Origin: Coprococcus sp.
Lineage (GTDB): Bacteria > Bacillota > Clostridia > Lachnospirales > Lachnospiraceae
Reading direction: 5' to 3'
DNA length: 55,536 nucleotides
NCBI GenBank assembly: GCA_016296785.1
Contig: JAEDHX010000004.1
Span: 1-55,536, forward strand
Part shown: positions 44,969 to 54,038 of the stretch, in pieces
Layout of the letters: each line of letters starts with the position of its first letter
Position numbering within the stretch: the first letter of the stretch is position 1
Made by a program: the position numbers and the translations under genes
The notes under the pieces: model-generated
The model's database searches: none
Seen by the model: the letters and a program-made list of their open reading frames with translations, nothing else
What the model was told of the DNA's origin: nothing

Positions 44969-45889
44969 CTATTTATTGCTCTTCATAGCTTCAGCAACGA
45001 CTGCTGCAAGAGCTATAGAATTCATCTTAACTTCAAATGTATCTGATCTTGATGTAAGAATAACCGGTGCATCTGTTCCTGTAATAATACATCCATTCTT
45101 ACATGATGTTGTATGTACAAGGCACTTATATACAAGGTTACCTGCATGAATATCCGGGAATAAAAGAACATCTGCATCACCTACAATCTTTCTTCCTGTT
45201 GCACCCTTGTGCTTAGCTGCTTCAGGATCAATTGAAAGATCAAGTGATAAAGGTCCATCTACTATACATCCTGTAATAACGCCTTCCTCATTCATCTTAG
45301 CAAGCTCTGCTGCCTCAACTGTTACAGGCATCTTTGGATTAACAACCTCAACTGCTGCAAGTGGTGCAACCTTTGGATTCATAATTCCACAAGCATGAGC
45401 TACCTCAACTGTATTCTCGATAATTGACTTCTTGTCCTCAAGAGTAGGATATGTCATAAATGCAACATCTGTAAGGAATAAAAGTCTATCAATACCAGGA
45501 ACCTCAAATACTGCAACATGTGATAATGGCTTTCCTGTTCTAAGACCTACCTCTTTATCAAGAACGCTCTTTAAAAAGCCCTTAGTATCGATAAGTCCCT
45601 TCATATACATATCAGCCTTCTTGTTATGAACAAGCTCAACTGCCTTAAGTGCAGCTGCTGTAGTATCAGGCTCATTTATTATCTCAAAATCAGAAAGATC
45701 CATATTAAGACCTGCTGCTATCTCTCTTATCTTAGCTTCGTCACCAACTAAAATAGCATCAGCAATTCCCTTTTCCTTTGCTGCCTTAACTGCCTCTAAG
45801 ATAGGCTCATCCTGGGCACATGCAACAGAAACTGTCTTTCTTTCACACTGTGATACCTTTGCTAATAAATCATCAAATCCTTTACTCAT
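44969..45889 (-). CDS. ptb: Phosphate butyryltransferase
   Basis: Converts butyryl-CoA and phosphate to butyryl phosphate. The 306 residues match the Ptb/Pta family (GFDDLLAKVSQCERKTVSVACAQDEP, VGDEAKIREIA, MKGLIDTKGFLKSVL, GPLSLDLSIDPEAAKHKG, ADVLLFPDIHAGNLVYK). With adjacent buk the butyryl assignment is strong. The start is ATG at 45887-45889, seven bases after GAGGTG; an upstream in-frame start has no site. Confidence 0.96.
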   Translation of the reverse strand: MSKGFDDLLAKVSQCERKTVSVACAQDEPILEAVKAAKEKGIADAILVGDEAKIREIAAGLNMDLSDFEIINEPDTTAAALKAVELVHNKKADMYMKGLIDTKGFLKSVLDKEVGLRTGKPLSHVAVFEVPGIDRLLFLTDVAFMTYPTLEDKKSIIENTVEVAHACGIMNPKVAPLAAVEVVNPKMPVTVEAAELAKMNEEGVITGCIVDGPLSLDLSIDPEAAKHKGATGRKIVGDADVLLFPDIHAGNLVYKCLVHTTSCKNGCIITGTDAPVILTSRSDTFEVKMNSIALAAVVAEAMKSNK

Positions 45890-45926
45890 TTGTTTGCACC
45901 TCATTAATATTTATCATTTTGCTCAT

Positions 45927-45955
45927 ATGGTATCACTTATAAATAAAAAGGTCAA
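45927..45955 (-). promoter_or_regulatory. Probable promoter of ptb-buk
   Basis: TTGACC (45950-45955) and TACCAT (45927-45932) with a 17-base spacer on the minus strand. The TGA stop of the upstream surface-protein gene lies inside the -35 hexamer. The -10 is weak. Confidence 0.45.
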
Positions 45956-48732
45956 TAAAAAATCAAAAGGATAAAAGCTGCTGTAAGGGCAATCAAAAAC
46001 ACTGCAATCATAATAAATAATGGCACACCGTCTCCTGTAGAAGGGCTATCCGTTTTCTCTCTTTTTTCGGGATATGGCGCTTTCTCACTATTATCCTCAG
46101 TTGAAACATCATCTACTCTTGTAACCAATTCAGTTTCTTCATCGGTTGTTACTTCAGTTGTAACCTCTGTTGTAGTCTCTGTAGTGCTTTCTGTTGTAGT
46201 CTCTGTTGAAATCTCAACAATTCGTATAGTCTGATTCTTGTCCTCCATATCCTCATGACTTGCGATTATCTCATCCTCATAGAACTCCTTATCTCTTAAA
46301 TACTCAAAAACAACAAGACTCTTTCCCTTTAGATTATCATTAGGAATAGTATAGCTAATATCTACTGACATATTCTCGCTATCAGCCACAAATGTCATTG
46401 ATGCTGTATAAGTTTCATTATTGATTATTAGCTTATCATTAGTTGCTTTATCCATTATTACACCATCAACAGTATATTCATGCCCTATATCAAGCTTTGT
46501 AAGATATACTGTATCAACTATAGTAATATATGGGTCATCACCACAATATACTCTATCGCCTGATGTACTTTCTACCGCAGAGGTCTTTATCGTCGGAAGC
46601 TCGTAATTATATATGTCCTCAAGAACAACCATATCTCCATCACTATCATTTGGAATATCAAATGTTATTGTATCTATCAGCTTATATCTCCCAATATTTG
46701 CTTCACATCTAAGCTCAGTAAGGTAATATCTTCCGGAAGGAAGTGCACCCACCGAGTTATCCTCCTTTGATGAATAATAACCATTCTCGTCAGTATATAT
46801 TGCTACTTTTATTCTTCCGGTTTCATCCTCCAGAAGGAATCTGACATTTGCTATAGCTTCTTTTGTTATTGCATCCTTTTTTACAAATGAAAAATAACCA
46901 TTAGCTTCATCATCAACTGCTTCATAAACAACCTCAGCCGTTGTATCATATTCCATCGTTTCACCATTTGAATATAATGTAATTTTATCCCATGATACAG
47001 TAAGAATTGCATTATTATTATTTACAAGATAACCGGAGGGCGATTTAGTCTCAATAATTATATAGCTTCCTATTGGGATTCCTGATATAGTATCAGTTCC
47101 CTTACCATCATATATCGTTTCCTTTACAATTCCTATACCATCTGCATCTGATACAAAGGTACCAATTGCTTTATTATCCTTATCATACACAACATATTCA
47201 GCATTAGAAAGCGGACTTCTGTTTGAACTGTCAGACTTATTAAGCCTGACACTACCTGTAACCGGTCTGTCATAGCCCTGTGCATATGCCGCGACAGAAC
47301 GTTTTCTTGACATATTACCTTCATCAACTTCTATAGTAATCATTCCCGTATTATGATAAAAGCCTGTCGATTTCACATTATTCTTTGTGACTGTTTCATT
47401 ATTATTACTGTCTACTGTCCATAGATACTGCGATTCTGATATTCTATATGTTCCAAATGGCACCTCAATATATTGCTGCATTATTTTGTCTGCACCATAG
47501 CTGTTATATTCCTCAGGAGATTTAAATATAAGCCTGTTACCATTTTCCTTATCCTGATAGAACAAACCATTATATGAGGAAATGAACCTTCCTGCCACCT
47601 TGCCATCATTATCATATACGAAATACGTTATTCCTGCCATATTATAGGCTTTATTTCTGCTATAGTTATAATACGCGTTGATATTATATGCCGATGTATA
47701 AGACAGCTTATCTGATGAATATATATTATTCTTTGACATCCATATATATCCTTTTGGGGTTTCCCATTCAATAGATATATCAACAACATCAGCAGCTGCT
47801 GCCCCGCTAAATATTAATGTTTGATCACCCGACGCCTTAGAATCGGCTCCATATGCAGTTATACCAACGCAGCCCTCCATGCTATCTAGTACCATCCGGT
47901 CATTTGTTGTCAGCTCCGTACTAAAGAACAGCTCACTACCACAATAAACCTTATGCTCTCCCTTTTTGAATAACGTAAAACTGTCTGCACCTTTTTCCTT
48001 AACATGAAGATAACATTTGCTTGGTACTATAATGCTAATATAATTCTTTGAATTACCCTTAAGCTTAATATGGTCAGTCCTTTTACGTTTTGTATTCGTT
48101 GTTTTATCGTCATAAACGTAATACCCTCTTAATACACATCTGTCTTCATACTCTTCTTTTGTCTCAATATTTTGTATACACAATCCGGTCTCGCTGCTAT
48201 TCAGATTAATATCAGGTTTTTTGCTAATATAATTATAATAATCCTCACAGCACTTTCTGAGTGTGCCCTCATGTCTTATATAATCCATAGTAAGTGCCAT
48301 AACAACAATTCTCTGGTTTTTCGACATACCATTAAAACCACTCCATGCAAATGGTGATGAATATCCATAAAATAAAGCCTTTCTTATCATGGAATTATTA
48401 ATTCGTACAACAGAAAAATCTGATGTATTAGTAACATATTTCAAACTATGATCACCACACCAGGCTTCATATTCCTCTCCATTATATCTAACTATATATT
48501 CATCTGTAGTTGTACCATCATATATGGCAGTACCTTTATTAAAGATACCATCCTCATATTCCATAAGAACTGCCATGTCATAACTACTATCCATAGGAGT
48601 AGCAAGATTCTTATATTGAGATTCTTTAGCATCAGAATTAATCAAACTTCCAACAAAAATTGCTGCAAATAGCAAAATTACAGTCAGAAAAACTGACATG
48701 AGATGTTTTGATATAAAACTAAAAATATTCAT
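45952..48732 (-). CDS. Cell-surface protein with thioester-like, SpaA/Cna-B and VaFE domains and an SPSTG sorting motif
   Basis: A large secreted protein of 926 residues. It has a signal/membrane segment (about 12-30); a region like the thioester domains of Gram-positive adhesins (about 75-170, Cys92 in EAWCGDHS, KALFYGYSSPFAW), although the usual TQ motif reads LTMD (147-150); two SpaA/Cna-B-like domains with isopeptide-type Lys and Glu (VRLNKSDSSNRSPLSNAEY ... IIETKSPSGY; FSFVKKDAITKEAIANVRF); a VaFE-type repeat (IVDTVYLTKLDIGHEYTVDGVI ... SLVVFEYLR); a Thr/Glu stalk coded at about 46130-46215; and SPSTGDG plus a hydrophobic segment. The sorting tail ends LLIFY without basic residues. The ATG follows AAGGA by nine bases. 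It is probably wall-anchored by a class B/D-like sortase. The ligand is unknown. Confidence 0.82.
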   Translation of the reverse strand: MNIFSFISKHLMSVFLTVILLFAAIFVGSLINSDAKESQYKNLATPMDSSYDMAVLMEYEDGIFNKGTAIYDGTTTDEYIVRYNGEEYEAWCGDHSLKYVTNTSDFSVVRINNSMIRKALFYGYSSPFAWSGFNGMSKNQRIVVMALTMDYIRHEGTLRKCCEDYYNYISKKPDINLNSSETGLCIQNIETKEEYEDRCVLRGYYVYDDKTTNTKRKRTDHIKLKGNSKNYISIIVPSKCYLHVKEKGADSFTLFKKGEHKVYCGSELFFSTELTTNDRMVLDSMEGCVGITAYGADSKASGDQTLIFSGAAAADVVDISIEWETPKGYIWMSKNNIYSSDKLSYTSAYNINAYYNYSRNKAYNMAGITYFVYDNDGKVAGRFISSYNGLFYQDKENGNRLIFKSPEEYNSYGADKIMQQYIEVPFGTYRISESQYLWTVDSNNNETVTKNNVKSTGFYHNTGMITIEVDEGNMSRKRSVAAYAQGYDRPVTGSVRLNKSDSSNRSPLSNAEYVVYDKDNKAIGTFVSDADGIGIVKETIYDGKGTDTISGIPIGSYIIIETKSPSGYLVNNNNAILTVSWDKITLYSNGETMEYDTTAEVVYEAVDDEANGYFSFVKKDAITKEAIANVRFLLEDETGRIKVAIYTDENGYYSSKEDNSVGALPSGRYYLTELRCEANIGRYKLIDTITFDIPNDSDGDMVVLEDIYNYELPTIKTSAVESTSGDRVYCGDDPYITIVDTVYLTKLDIGHEYTVDGVIMDKATNDKLIINNETYTASMTFVADSENMSVDISYTIPNDNLKGKSLVVFEYLRDKEFYEDEIIASHEDMEDKNQTIRIVEISTETTTESTTETTTEVTTEVTTDEETELVTRVDDVSTEDNSEKAPYPEKREKTDSPSTGDGVPLFIMIAVFLIALTAAFILLIFY

Positions 48733-48861
48733 ATTACCATGTCCTTTCATATTATTAGTAAGGAACATGCTATTATTCACGGCCGCACAATAATCAAGAC
48801 ATATCCTTTTAGCTTGCAAGGAATTATTGTATTCTTTGCATATATTGCTTTCTTTGAATAC

Positions 48862-48883
48862 ATAAAAGGACGTCTCCTTTTAT
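48862..48883. repeat. Short hairpin upstream of the surface-protein gene
   Basis: ATAAAAGGA (48862-48870) and TCCTTTTAT (48875-48883) form a perfect 9-bp stem with a CGTC loop. It lies after the luxS terminator on the minus strand. It could be a second weak terminator or an operator of the surface gene. Confidence 0.45.
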
Positions 48884-48889
48884 TAGCTA

Positions 48890-48929
48890 AACAAAAAAGC
48901 TTACGCATATAATAAAATCGCGTAAGCTT
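48890..48929 (-). terminator. Terminator of the rluF-ligA-metA-mtnN-luxS cluster
   Basis: AAGCTTACGC (48897-48906) and GCGTAAGCTT (48920-48929) form a perfect 10-bp stem, followed on the minus strand by TTTTTTGTTT. It lies 64 bases after the luxS stop. Confidence 0.85.
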
Positions 48930-48993
48930 CTAAGTCAACACATTCGCTACAACTCGCAAAATTGTCGAATATCAGTTGTTTTTATTAGTTTTT

Positions 48994-49476
48994 TCAACCT
49001 TTTGGATAATTTAGTCTATCCTCAGTAATGCCATATAATACTTCTCTTAAGAATTTCTCGGCAAGGTAATTCGCCATATTAAGATTCATATCCTGATAAT
49101 TACCACACTCTCTTGCATTTGCTCCCGGAACAGGATCATTATAGTATCTGATATACTCAAACATCGAAATCATTAAATCAACAATATCTGATGATTCATA
49201 ATCCCCCGCCATAATAAGATAAAATCCTGTTCTACATCCCATCGGTCCAAAATATATAATTCTATCCTTATAATCCTCATTATTTCTTAAATAAGTAGCA
49301 CCTAGATGTTCTATTGTATGAATCTCTGCAGTATTCATGACAGGCTCAAAATTAGGCTTTGTCATTCTAATATCAAAGGTTGTAAGAATCTCATTACCTG
49401 CTTTATCCTTTCTTGATACATACACTCCCGGATTAAGCAGCAAATGATTAATTTTAAAGCTTTCTATCTTCTCCAT
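48994..49476 (-). CDS. luxS: S-ribosylhomocysteine lyase LuxS
   Basis: Cleaves S-ribosylhomocysteine to homocysteine and DPD, the AI-2 precursor. The 160 residues show the metal ligands His53 and His57 (HTIEHLGATYLR) and Cys124 (ARECGNYQ), and the catalytic Cys81 (GPMGCRTGFYL). ATG at 49474-49476 is nine bases after GAGGA; a GTG two codons upstream is too close to it. It sits right behind mtnN, so the two enzymes form the complete two-step SAH recycling route. Confidence 0.97.
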   Translation of the reverse strand: MEKIESFKINHLLLNPGVYVSRKDKAGNEILTTFDIRMTKPNFEPVMNTAEIHTIEHLGATYLRNNEDYKDRIIYFGPMGCRTGFYLIMAGDYESSDIVDLMISMFEYIRYYNDPVPGANARECGNYQDMNLNMANYLAEKFLREVLYGITEDRLNYPKG

Positions 49477-49481
49477 AATCA

Positions 49482-50180
49482 CTAATCCTCGTATTCGTCA
49501 ATAATATTTGTCATCATCTTTACACTATTATCAATTGCCATTGCTGCAAAGGTAGGATAATCCATCTGCGCACTATCGTCGGCCTTATCTGAAATTGCCC
49601 TTACAACAAGATATGGAATGTTGTTAAGTGTCGCAACGTGACCAATTGATGCGCCTTCCATCTCAGTACATAAGCCACCAAAGGTACTAACAAGCCACTC
49701 CTTCTTATCTCTTTTACTTATAAACTGATCACCACTTACAACTGTTCCTGTAAATACCTTAACATCAAGTCCGGCCTTATCAATACTCCTTGTAGCACAA
49801 TCAAGAAGTCCCTTATCAGTCTTAAATACACTTGTTGCAGTATCAGGAATAATTCCCGGTCCATAGCCTAATGCTTCAACATCCATATCATGTTCAATAG
49901 TATCTGTAGCAAGAACAATATCACCAATATTAATTTCACTATCCAGAGAACCTGCTATGCCAGTATTAATTATAGCTGATACACCAAACTCATCAATCAT
50001 AGCCTGTGCACACATAGCTGCATTAACCTTACCAACACCACATTTTACAATTACAACACTCTTATCAAGTATACCTCCTGTATAAAATGACATTCCTGCT
50101 TTCGTTACAATATTAAGCCCGCTAATCATAGACTTAAGCTTAGCAACCTCTTCATCCATTGCTCCTATTATTCCTAGCAT
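49482..50180 (-). CDS. mtnN: 5'-methylthioadenosine/S-adenosylhomocysteine nucleosidase
   Basis: Removes adenine from MTA and SAH (Pfs). The 232 residues have LGIIGAMDEEVAKLK at the N terminus with catalytic Glu, GVGKVNAAMCAQ, INTGIAGSLD, GDQFISKRDKK, TEMEGASIGHVA and VVRAISDKADDSA with the catalytic Asp. The ATG lies five bases after GGAGG and three bases after the metA stop region. The product SRH is passed to LuxS coded next. Confidence 0.97.
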   Translation of the reverse strand: MLGIIGAMDEEVAKLKSMISGLNIVTKAGMSFYTGGILDKSVVIVKCGVGKVNAAMCAQAMIDEFGVSAIINTGIAGSLDSEINIGDIVLATDTIEHDMDVEALGYGPGIIPDTATSVFKTDKGLLDCATRSIDKAGLDVKVFTGTVVSGDQFISKRDKKEWLVSTFGGLCTEMEGASIGHVATLNNIPYLVVRAISDKADDSAQMDYPTFAAMAIDNSVKMMTNIIDEYED

Positions 50181-50182
50181 AT

Positions 50183-51091
50183 TTACCTCCACTCGTATGG
50201 CGTCATCTGGTATACGTAATAATTTAACCAGTTAGCATATAACGTATTTGCATGACAACGCCAGGATTTAATTGGCTTCTTGTCAGGATTATCATCAGGA
50301 TAATAATTCACAGGAATATCCGGATTCATTCCTTTATTTTTATCTCTGTTATATTCCTGGTCAAGTGTTAACACATCATATTCCGGATGACCTGTAACAA
50401 ATATATTCTTACCTTCATCACCAATTATCAGATATGGACCTGCAACCTCAGACTCAGCTACAATCTCCAATCTGTTATTTGCAACAATATCTTCCTTAGA
50501 CACGCCTGTATATCTTGAATGCGGAACATAGAAGGAGTCATCAAAACCTCTTACTAGCGGTGTCTTCTTATGAAAGGTATGATGCTCATATACACCGGAT
50601 AATTTCTTTGGCAAATCGAATTTATTAACACCATATCTATAATATAATCCGGCCTGAGCTCCCCAGCAAATATGTATTGTAGAGGTTACATTTTTCTCTG
50701 ACCAATCCATAATCTCTCTTAGCTCATCCCAATATTCAACATCCTCAAATTCAAGCTTTTCAACCGGAGCACCTGTAATAATAAATCCATCCCATTTTCT
50801 ATTCCTTACGCTATTAAAGCCTTCATAGAATCTATCCAAATGACCCTTCGTAACATTCTTTGATTCATATGATTCTGTTCTAAGCAATGTAATATTAACC
50901 TGAAGAGGTGTATTTGACAGGCTTCTCATCAACTGAAGCTCTGTATCCTCCTTAAGTGGCATAAGATTTAGAATAAGAATATCCAGTGGTCTTATATCCT
51001 GGCTGCATGCTCTTCCTGTTCCCATTACAAATATATTCTCATCCTCTAATATTTTCTTTACAGGTAAATCATCATCAATCCTTATAGGCAT
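50183..51091 (-). CDS. metA: Homoserine O-acetyltransferase (MetA/HTS family)
   Basis: Activates homoserine for methionine synthesis. The 302 residues contain catalytic Cys142 (HICWGAQ), His235 and Glu237 (GHPEYD). Residue 111 is Glu (TGAPVEKLEF), which in this family marks acetyl-CoA use; Gly111 marks succinyl-CoA use. MetA enzymes of Gram-positives with Glu111 are acetyltransferases although often named succinyltransferase. The ATG overlaps the ligA stop (TAATG), so translation is coupled. With mtnN and luxS it makes a methionine/homocysteine module. Confidence 0.95.
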   Translation of the reverse strand: MPIRIDDDLPVKKILEDENIFVMGTGRACSQDIRPLDILILNLMPLKEDTELQLMRSLSNTPLQVNITLLRTESYESKNVTKGHLDRFYEGFNSVRNRKWDGFIITGAPVEKLEFEDVEYWDELREIMDWSEKNVTSTIHICWGAQAGLYYRYGVNKFDLPKKLSGVYEHHTFHKKTPLVRGFDDSFYVPHSRYTGVSKEDIVANNRLEIVAESEVAGPYLIIGDEGKNIFVTGHPEYDVLTLDQEYNRDKNKGMNPDIPVNYYPDDNPDKKPIKSWRCHANTLYANWLNYYVYQMTPYEWR

Positions 51092-53097
51092 TATAAATCA
51101 AGTCCTTTCTCTTTACACATATTAAGGAAATCGTTCTCAGATATTATCGGAACATTTAAGCTTTGAGCCTTCTTATTCTTTGACGAGGTTGAGGTAACAT
51201 CATTATTAATAAGATATGATGTCTTTGCCGATACAGAGCCAGCCACCTTGCCACCAAGCTTCTCGATATAGCTCTTAAGCTCATCCCTATTAGCAAAATG
51301 ATTTACTGAGCCCGTAATTACAAAAGTACTACCTTCAAATATCTGCTCGCCTGCATCCTCTTCTTCTTCGAAAGAAAGCTCCATCCTTAACTTGTTAATA
51401 ATATCATAATTCATGCTATTAGCAAAGTATCTTACTATTGAATCTGCAATTACACTGCCGATACCCTCAATTTCCATATACTCCTTAGCATTTGCTTTAA
51501 TAATTTCATCAATATCATTCTTAAAATGCCTTGCAATAAGCTTAGCGGTTGCTTCACCTACTCCCGGTATTCCAAGTGCATTTACAAATCTTCCTACCGT
51601 TGTATTTCTGGAATTATTAATTGACGAAATAAGCTTTGTATATGATTTTTCTCCAAAGCCCTCCATACTGATTATTTGGAGCATAAACCGCTCAAGCTTA
51701 TACAAATCATCAAGCGTATCTAAGAAGCCTTCATCTATAAATTTCTCAAGCGTTGCCTCAGACAATCCATCAATATTCATTGCATTTCTTGATGCGTAAT
51801 GTGCAAATGACTTAAGCTTCTTTGCCGGACAGTATTCATTTATACAATAAAGTGTTTCAACATCCAAACTTCCTGCCGCGCCTTCCTTAACAAGCTTAGT
51901 AACGCCTCCACATGCAGGGCATGATGACGGAATTTCAACATTACCGCTCATAGTTCGATTTTCAGCTATCTGCGGAATAATCATATTAGCCTTATAGACT
52001 GATATCTCATCTCCAACACCAAGTGCTAATGCTTTAAGAATACTTACATTATGAATGCTTGCACGGCTGACTGTTGTTCCCTCAAGCTCAACAGGATCAA
52101 AAACAGCAACAGGATTAATAAGTCCTGTTCTTGAAGGGCTCCACTCAACATATTTCAAATGAGTTGTTGCCATCTCGTCAGCCCATTTAAAGGCCATCGA
52201 ATCCCTCGGAAACTTTGCTGTTCTTCCTAGACTTTTTCCATAAGCTAAATCATCGAGAACAAGAACAAGTCCGTCTGATGGAAAATCATTCTCTGATACT
52301 CTTGTTGCAAAGTCTGCTATATAAGAAGGCAAATCATTAGCATCCGTCAAATAATGCTCAACAACATCAAAGCCCTGATTCTTAAGCCATGATAACTCAT
52401 ATGCAAATGAGTTTCTGAAATCAACATCATTTCCATCAACAAGATTAAATGCAAAGAAATGAACATTTCTTTCCTCTGTAATCTTATTATTCAGCTGACG
52501 AACTGAACCACTACAAAGATTTCTTGGATTCTTATATTTCGCCTGAGCATCTGTAATTTTCTCATTAATTCTGTTAAAATCGGAATACTTTATTACAGCC
52601 TCACCTCTTATTGTAAGCTTGCCCTTATATGGAATCACATGAGGAATATTGGCAAACACCTTAGCATTATTAGTAATAAGCTCACCAACCTCACCATTAC
52701 CACGAGTAACTGCCTTAGTCATAACTCCATTTTCATATGTCAAAACAACAGTAAGGCCATCCATCTTCCAGGAAATAATACCCTTCTGATTACCAAGCCA
52801 CGATACAAGTGCATCAACATCCTTTGTTTTGTCAAGTGACAGCATAGGATGCTCATGGACCTCCTTAGGAAGCTCACTTACTACCTCGTAACCAACCTTT
52901 ACTGTTGGACTCCCCTGTAATACCATACCGGTTTCTTTCTCAAGAAGTACAAGCTCATCATATAGAGCATCATACTCAAGATTACTCATAATCTCAGTAT
53001 CTTCCATATAATATTTCTTAGAAGCATAATTTAATTTCTCAACTAACTCTTTAATTCTGCTAATTTTATCCAACTCTATGTTCACTCCTTCTTCCAT
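51091..53097 (-). CDS. ligA: NAD-dependent DNA ligase LigA
   Basis: Seals nicks in replication and repair. The 668 residues include domain Ia (YASKKYYMEDTEIMSNLEYDALYDEL), the adenylation motif with Lys in SWKMDGLTVVLTYENG, an OB domain, a four-cysteine zinc finger (CPACGG ... CINEYCPAKK), HhH repeats and a C-terminal BRCT domain (FVITGSVNHFANRDELKSYIEKLGGKV). KMDGLT differs from the common KIDGLA, and NGEVGELIT from DGxxGExVT, so it belongs to a diverged LigA branch. The start is uncertain. ATG at 53095-53097 has AAAGGG, while TTG at 53071-53073 follows a better AAGGAG at a longer spacer; the latter would give 660 residues. It overlaps the end of the upstream pseudouridine synthase gene. Confidence 0.94.
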   Translation of the reverse strand: MEEGVNIELDKISRIKELVEKLNYASKKYYMEDTEIMSNLEYDALYDELVLLEKETGMVLQGSPTVKVGYEVVSELPKEVHEHPMLSLDKTKDVDALVSWLGNQKGIISWKMDGLTVVLTYENGVMTKAVTRGNGEVGELITNNAKVFANIPHVIPYKGKLTIRGEAVIKYSDFNRINEKITDAQAKYKNPRNLCSGSVRQLNNKITEERNVHFFAFNLVDGNDVDFRNSFAYELSWLKNQGFDVVEHYLTDANDLPSYIADFATRVSENDFPSDGLVLVLDDLAYGKSLGRTAKFPRDSMAFKWADEMATTHLKYVEWSPSRTGLINPVAVFDPVELEGTTVSRASIHNVSILKALALGVGDEISVYKANMIIPQIAENRTMSGNVEIPSSCPACGGVTKLVKEGAAGSLDVETLYCINEYCPAKKLKSFAHYASRNAMNIDGLSEATLEKFIDEGFLDTLDDLYKLERFMLQIISMEGFGEKSYTKLISSINNSRNTTVGRFVNALGIPGVGEATAKLIARHFKNDIDEIIKANAKEYMEIEGIGSVIADSIVRYFANSMNYDIINKLRMELSFEEEEDAGEQIFEGSTFVITGSVNHFANRDELKSYIEKLGGKVAGSVSAKTSYLINNDVTSTSSKNKKAQSLNVPIISENDFLNMCKEKGLDL

Positions 53098-53858
53098 CTG
53101 ACAACCCTTTTTTCAGCACTAATCTGTCTGCTTGTATCAGCAGACTTATCCTTTGTCATTCCAACCATTCTTCTTAGTTCATTCTCCTCTGCCTCACTTA
53201 TTCTTCTAAGCTCACCAGGCTTCATGTCACCCAGCTTTATATTGCAGACACGAATTCTCTTAAGATTAACTACCTTATATCCAAAATAATCACACATTCT
53301 TCTAATCTGACGATTTAAACCCTGGGTAAGAATTATATAAAACGAATAATTATCTATCTTTTTCAGACGACACCTCTTAGTTACCGTATCAAGAATAGGT
53401 ACGCCCTGCGCCATACTCTTTAGGAAATCCTCAGTAATAGGTTTGTTTACCCTTACTCTATATTCTTTCTCATGATTATTAATTGACTTTGCTATAGCAT
53501 TTGCCAAATCTCCGTCATTTGTAAGCAATAATAATCCCTGTGAATCCTTATCAAGACGTCCAATATATTGAAGTCTTATAGGATAATCAATATGTGCAAA
53601 TATATTGTCAGGATCAGCTTCTGCCGCTGTACAGGTAAGTCCTATAGGTTTATTATATGCAATAACTACTGCTTCATTATTATTCTTAATTACCTTCCCG
53701 TTTACAGTTACAACATCTGCTTCCATAACCTTCTGTCCTGTAACTGCAGCTATTCCATTTATCTTTACTATTCCTTTTTCAATAAGTTCATCGGCAGCTC
53801 TTCTCGAACATACTCCTGCCTCACTCAAATACTTATTAAGTCTGATTCCTTCTGACAT
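53082..53858 (-). CDS. rRNA pseudouridine synthase, RluF/RsuA family
   Basis: A 258-residue enzyme with an N-terminal S4 domain (IRLNKYLSEAGVCSRRAADELIEKGIVKING) and the catalytic motif GRLDKDSQGLLLLTNDG with the nucleophilic Asp. GLNRQIRRMCDYFGYKVVNLKRIRVCNI is closer to RluF (23S U2604) than to RluB, which has GRNREVRR. The basic C-terminal tail ends RVVRWKKE. ATG at 53856-53858 lies six bases after GGGAG; the open frame extends 32 codons upstream without a site. It is the first gene of the ligA-metA-mtnN-luxS group. Confidence 0.93.
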   Translation of the reverse strand: MSEGIRLNKYLSEAGVCSRRAADELIEKGIVKINGIAAVTGQKVMEADVVTVNGKVIKNNNEAVVIAYNKPIGLTCTAAEADPDNIFAHIDYPIRLQYIGRLDKDSQGLLLLTNDGDLANAIAKSINNHEKEYRVRVNKPITEDFLKSMAQGVPILDTVTKRCRLKKIDNYSFYIILTQGLNRQIRRMCDYFGYKVVNLKRIRVCNIKLGDMKPGELRRISEAEENELRRMVGMTKDKSADTSRQISAEKRVVRWKKE

Positions 53859-53962
53859 ATTATGCTCCCATACTATTCTCTTATAAACATACATTTTGCA
53901 TATTAATGGAATGATAACATTGAAAAGGTCAAATTTCAACCAACTGTTTCTCATTTTCAGGG

Positions 53963-53990
53963 TTGTAAAATAAAAAAACTATGATATAAT
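53963..53990 (+). promoter_or_regulatory. Promoter of the Lrp/AsnC regulator gene
   Basis: TTGTAA (53963-53968), 16 bases, perfect TATAAT (53985-53990). The predicted start near 53997 is directly before a terminator-like hairpin. Confidence 0.7.
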
Positions 53991-54002
53991 AAGTTCAAAC
54001 GC

Positions 54003-54038
54003 AAGGGTGTGTTTCTTATGAAGCACGCCCTTTTTTTT
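54003..54038 (+). terminator. Terminator-like hairpin in the leader of the Lrp/AsnC gene
   Basis: AAGGGTGTG (54003-54011) and CACGCCCTT (54024-54032) form a 9-bp stem with one wobble, followed by eight T (54031-54038). It lies between the promoter and the regulator start at 54081. No plus-strand gene ends before it, so it fits an attenuator or the end of a tiny RNA of about 40 bases. Confidence 0.7.

Noticed and set aside
46130..46215. CRISPR-like short repeats
   Set aside because: The repeats code for a Thr/Glu stalk in frame in the surface protein; there are no regular spacers.
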